Translations under genes and position numbers: made by a program
Assembly (NCBI GenBank): GCA_031412915.1
Contig: JANODX010000038.1
Coordinates: 1 to 64,000 of the forward strand
From: JAGNNV01 sp031412915
GTDB lineage: Bacteria; Acidobacteriota; Vicinamibacteria; Fen-336; JAGNNV01
Direction: 5' to 3'
Length of the DNA stretch: 64,000 nucleotides
In this document: one piece after another, positions 63,143-64,000 of the stretch
Position numbering within the stretch: the stretch's first letter is position 1
Layout: each line of letters opens with the position of its first letter
The notes under the pieces: generated by a model
Seen by the model: only the letters and a program-made list of their open reading frames with translations
The model's database searches: none
Told to the model about the DNA's origin: nothing

Positions 63143-63928
63143 ATGAAGGTCTCGGGAAGTGTGGTCGCCATCACCGGCGCATCCGCAGGAATTGGCCGGG
63201 CCGCGGCGCGGGTCTTCTCTCGCGAGGGGGCGCTTCTGGCCGTGGCCGCACGGCGCAAGGACCGACTCGACTCCCTAGTCGAGGAGATCGAGGCGGCCGG
63301 GGGGAAGGCGCTGGCCATAGCCACCGACGTGTCCATCGAAGCCGAGGTTCGTCGCTTTGTGGACGAGACGGTCCGGACCTTCGGACGGATCGATGTGATG
63401 ATCAACAACGCCGGATTCGGGATCCGGGGCAGGGTCGAGGAAACACCTGGCGCGGATTTCGAGCGACTTCTGAAGACGAACTTCATGGGTACGGTCTGGG
63501 GATGCCAGGCCGCGCTCAGGTACATGCGGCCTCAGGGCCAGGGTGTGATCCTCAATGTGTCGTCCATCGTCGGCCATCGGTCACTGCCTGGAGGTGCGGC
63601 CTACGGCGCCTCCAAGGCGGCTCAGATCAGCCTGACCGAGTCTCTGCGCGTCGAACTCCGGGGGACCGGGATTCACGCGATCTCCGTGCATCCGATCGCC
63701 ACCGCCACCGAATTCGGGGCGGTCGCTTTGAAGGAGTCAGGCGGACGGAAGGGCGCCCCCGTCGGTCCCGTCCAGACTGCCGAACAAGTGGCCGAGGCGA
63801 TGGTGCGCGCGGTCCTTTCGCCCCGCCCGGAGGTCCACCCGTACCCGATGGCCCGTGTGCTGATCGCCGCGAACGCGGTGTTCCCGTCCCTCATCGACCG
63901 CTGGGCCTCCCGGGCCTCCAAGGCCTGA
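63143..63928 (+). CDS. SDR family oxidoreductase
   Basis: A 261-residue SDR. GASAGIG at residues 12-18, NNAGFGI at 90-96, Ser in VSSIVGHRSL and Tyr-Lys in YGASK mark an active enzyme; ARRKDR after the second strand favours NADPH. The C-terminus ends in a hydrophobic stretch (PYPMARVLIAANAVFPSLI). The substrate is not readable. The open frame extends upstream only as a shadow of the previous two genes; the ATG used here directly follows the RidA stop. Confidence 0.9.
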   Translation: MKVSGSVVAITGASAGIGRAAARVFSREGALLAVAARRKDRLDSLVEEIEAAGGKALAIATDVSIEAEVRRFVDETVRTFGRIDVMINNAGFGIRGRVEETPGADFERLLKTNFMGTVWGCQAALRYMRPQGQGVILNVSSIVGHRSLPGGAAYGASKAAQISLTESLRVELRGTGIHAISVHPIATATEFGAVALKESGGRKGAPVGPVQTAEQVAEAMVRAVLSPRPEVHPYPMARVLIAANAVFPSLIDRWASRASKA

Positions 63929-64000
63929 CCCCCGGGGTTTCGGCCGCGGGCGAGGCGGTCCGCGGGGGCCGGCCGGGAAGACGTCTCACCCTTTGCAGAG

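Overview
The window is GC-rich, densely packed bacterial chromosome with no mobile element, prophage or CRISPR array. Family content points to Acidobacteriota: an Oar-type TonB-dependent receptor with a carboxypeptidase-regulatory-like N-terminal domain, an MglA/MglB-like Ras GTPase pair, a VPS10/BNR-propeller exported protein, a YVTN-propeller phosphoesterase, a Ser/Thr kinase with a membrane anchor and a winged-helix/TPR regulator. The class cannot be fixed from this window alone. About 55 protein genes and two tRNAs (Gln-CTG, Asn-GTT) are supported.

Layout. 1-10.4 kb: end of a zinc/manganese-type ABC permease, a 2,4-dienoyl-CoA reductase, a YkgJ-type cysteine-cluster protein, tRNA-Gln followed by a hairpin and a relic of its own 3' end, a zinc-ribbon membrane protein, a diheme cytochrome c, aconitase, a beta-CASP metallo-hydrolase and Hsp33. 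10.4-18.7 kb: a zinc metallopeptidase divergent from an unusual subtilase, a polytopic membrane protein, a YVTN-phosphoesterase coupled to a three-repeat helical protein, and an AHSA1-like protein. 18.8-27 kb: tRNA-Asn, aldo/keto reductase, VPS10-like protein, DUF502 protein and Ser/Thr kinase. 27-36 kb: an envelope-glycan operon on the minus strand (rfbB-rfbA-rfbC-rfbD, M28 peptidase, GT39-like transferase, beta-lactamase-like hydrolase), facing away from another GT39-like protein. 36-43.3 kb: a small protein behind an operator-like twin palindrome, then a minus-strand run queG-rlmN-GT39-small exported protein-sulfatase. 43.3-48.3 kb: recR, mglBA pair, CDP-alcohol phosphatidyltransferase, winged-helix/TPR regulator and quinone oxidoreductase. 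48.3-53.2 kb: rmuC, then a VKOR-DsbA fusion, ilvE and a second DsbA-like protein. 53.2-63.9 kb: methyltransferase, then a plus-strand series (SSS symporter, SDR, TonB receptor, PhoD phosphatase, isocitrate/tartrate-type dehydrogenase, RidA, SDR) that looks like an uptake and catabolism region.

Points most worth checking: rfbA seems to start at a non-standard ATC codon directly behind a good Shine-Dalgarno site; several genes that open transcription units lack a Shine-Dalgarno site and instead carry a TANNNT hexamer 5-9 bases before the start codon, suggesting leaderless mRNAs; two palindromic operator-like arrangements occur (upstream of a 70-residue orphan protein, and inside the promoter spacer of the TonB receptor gene).
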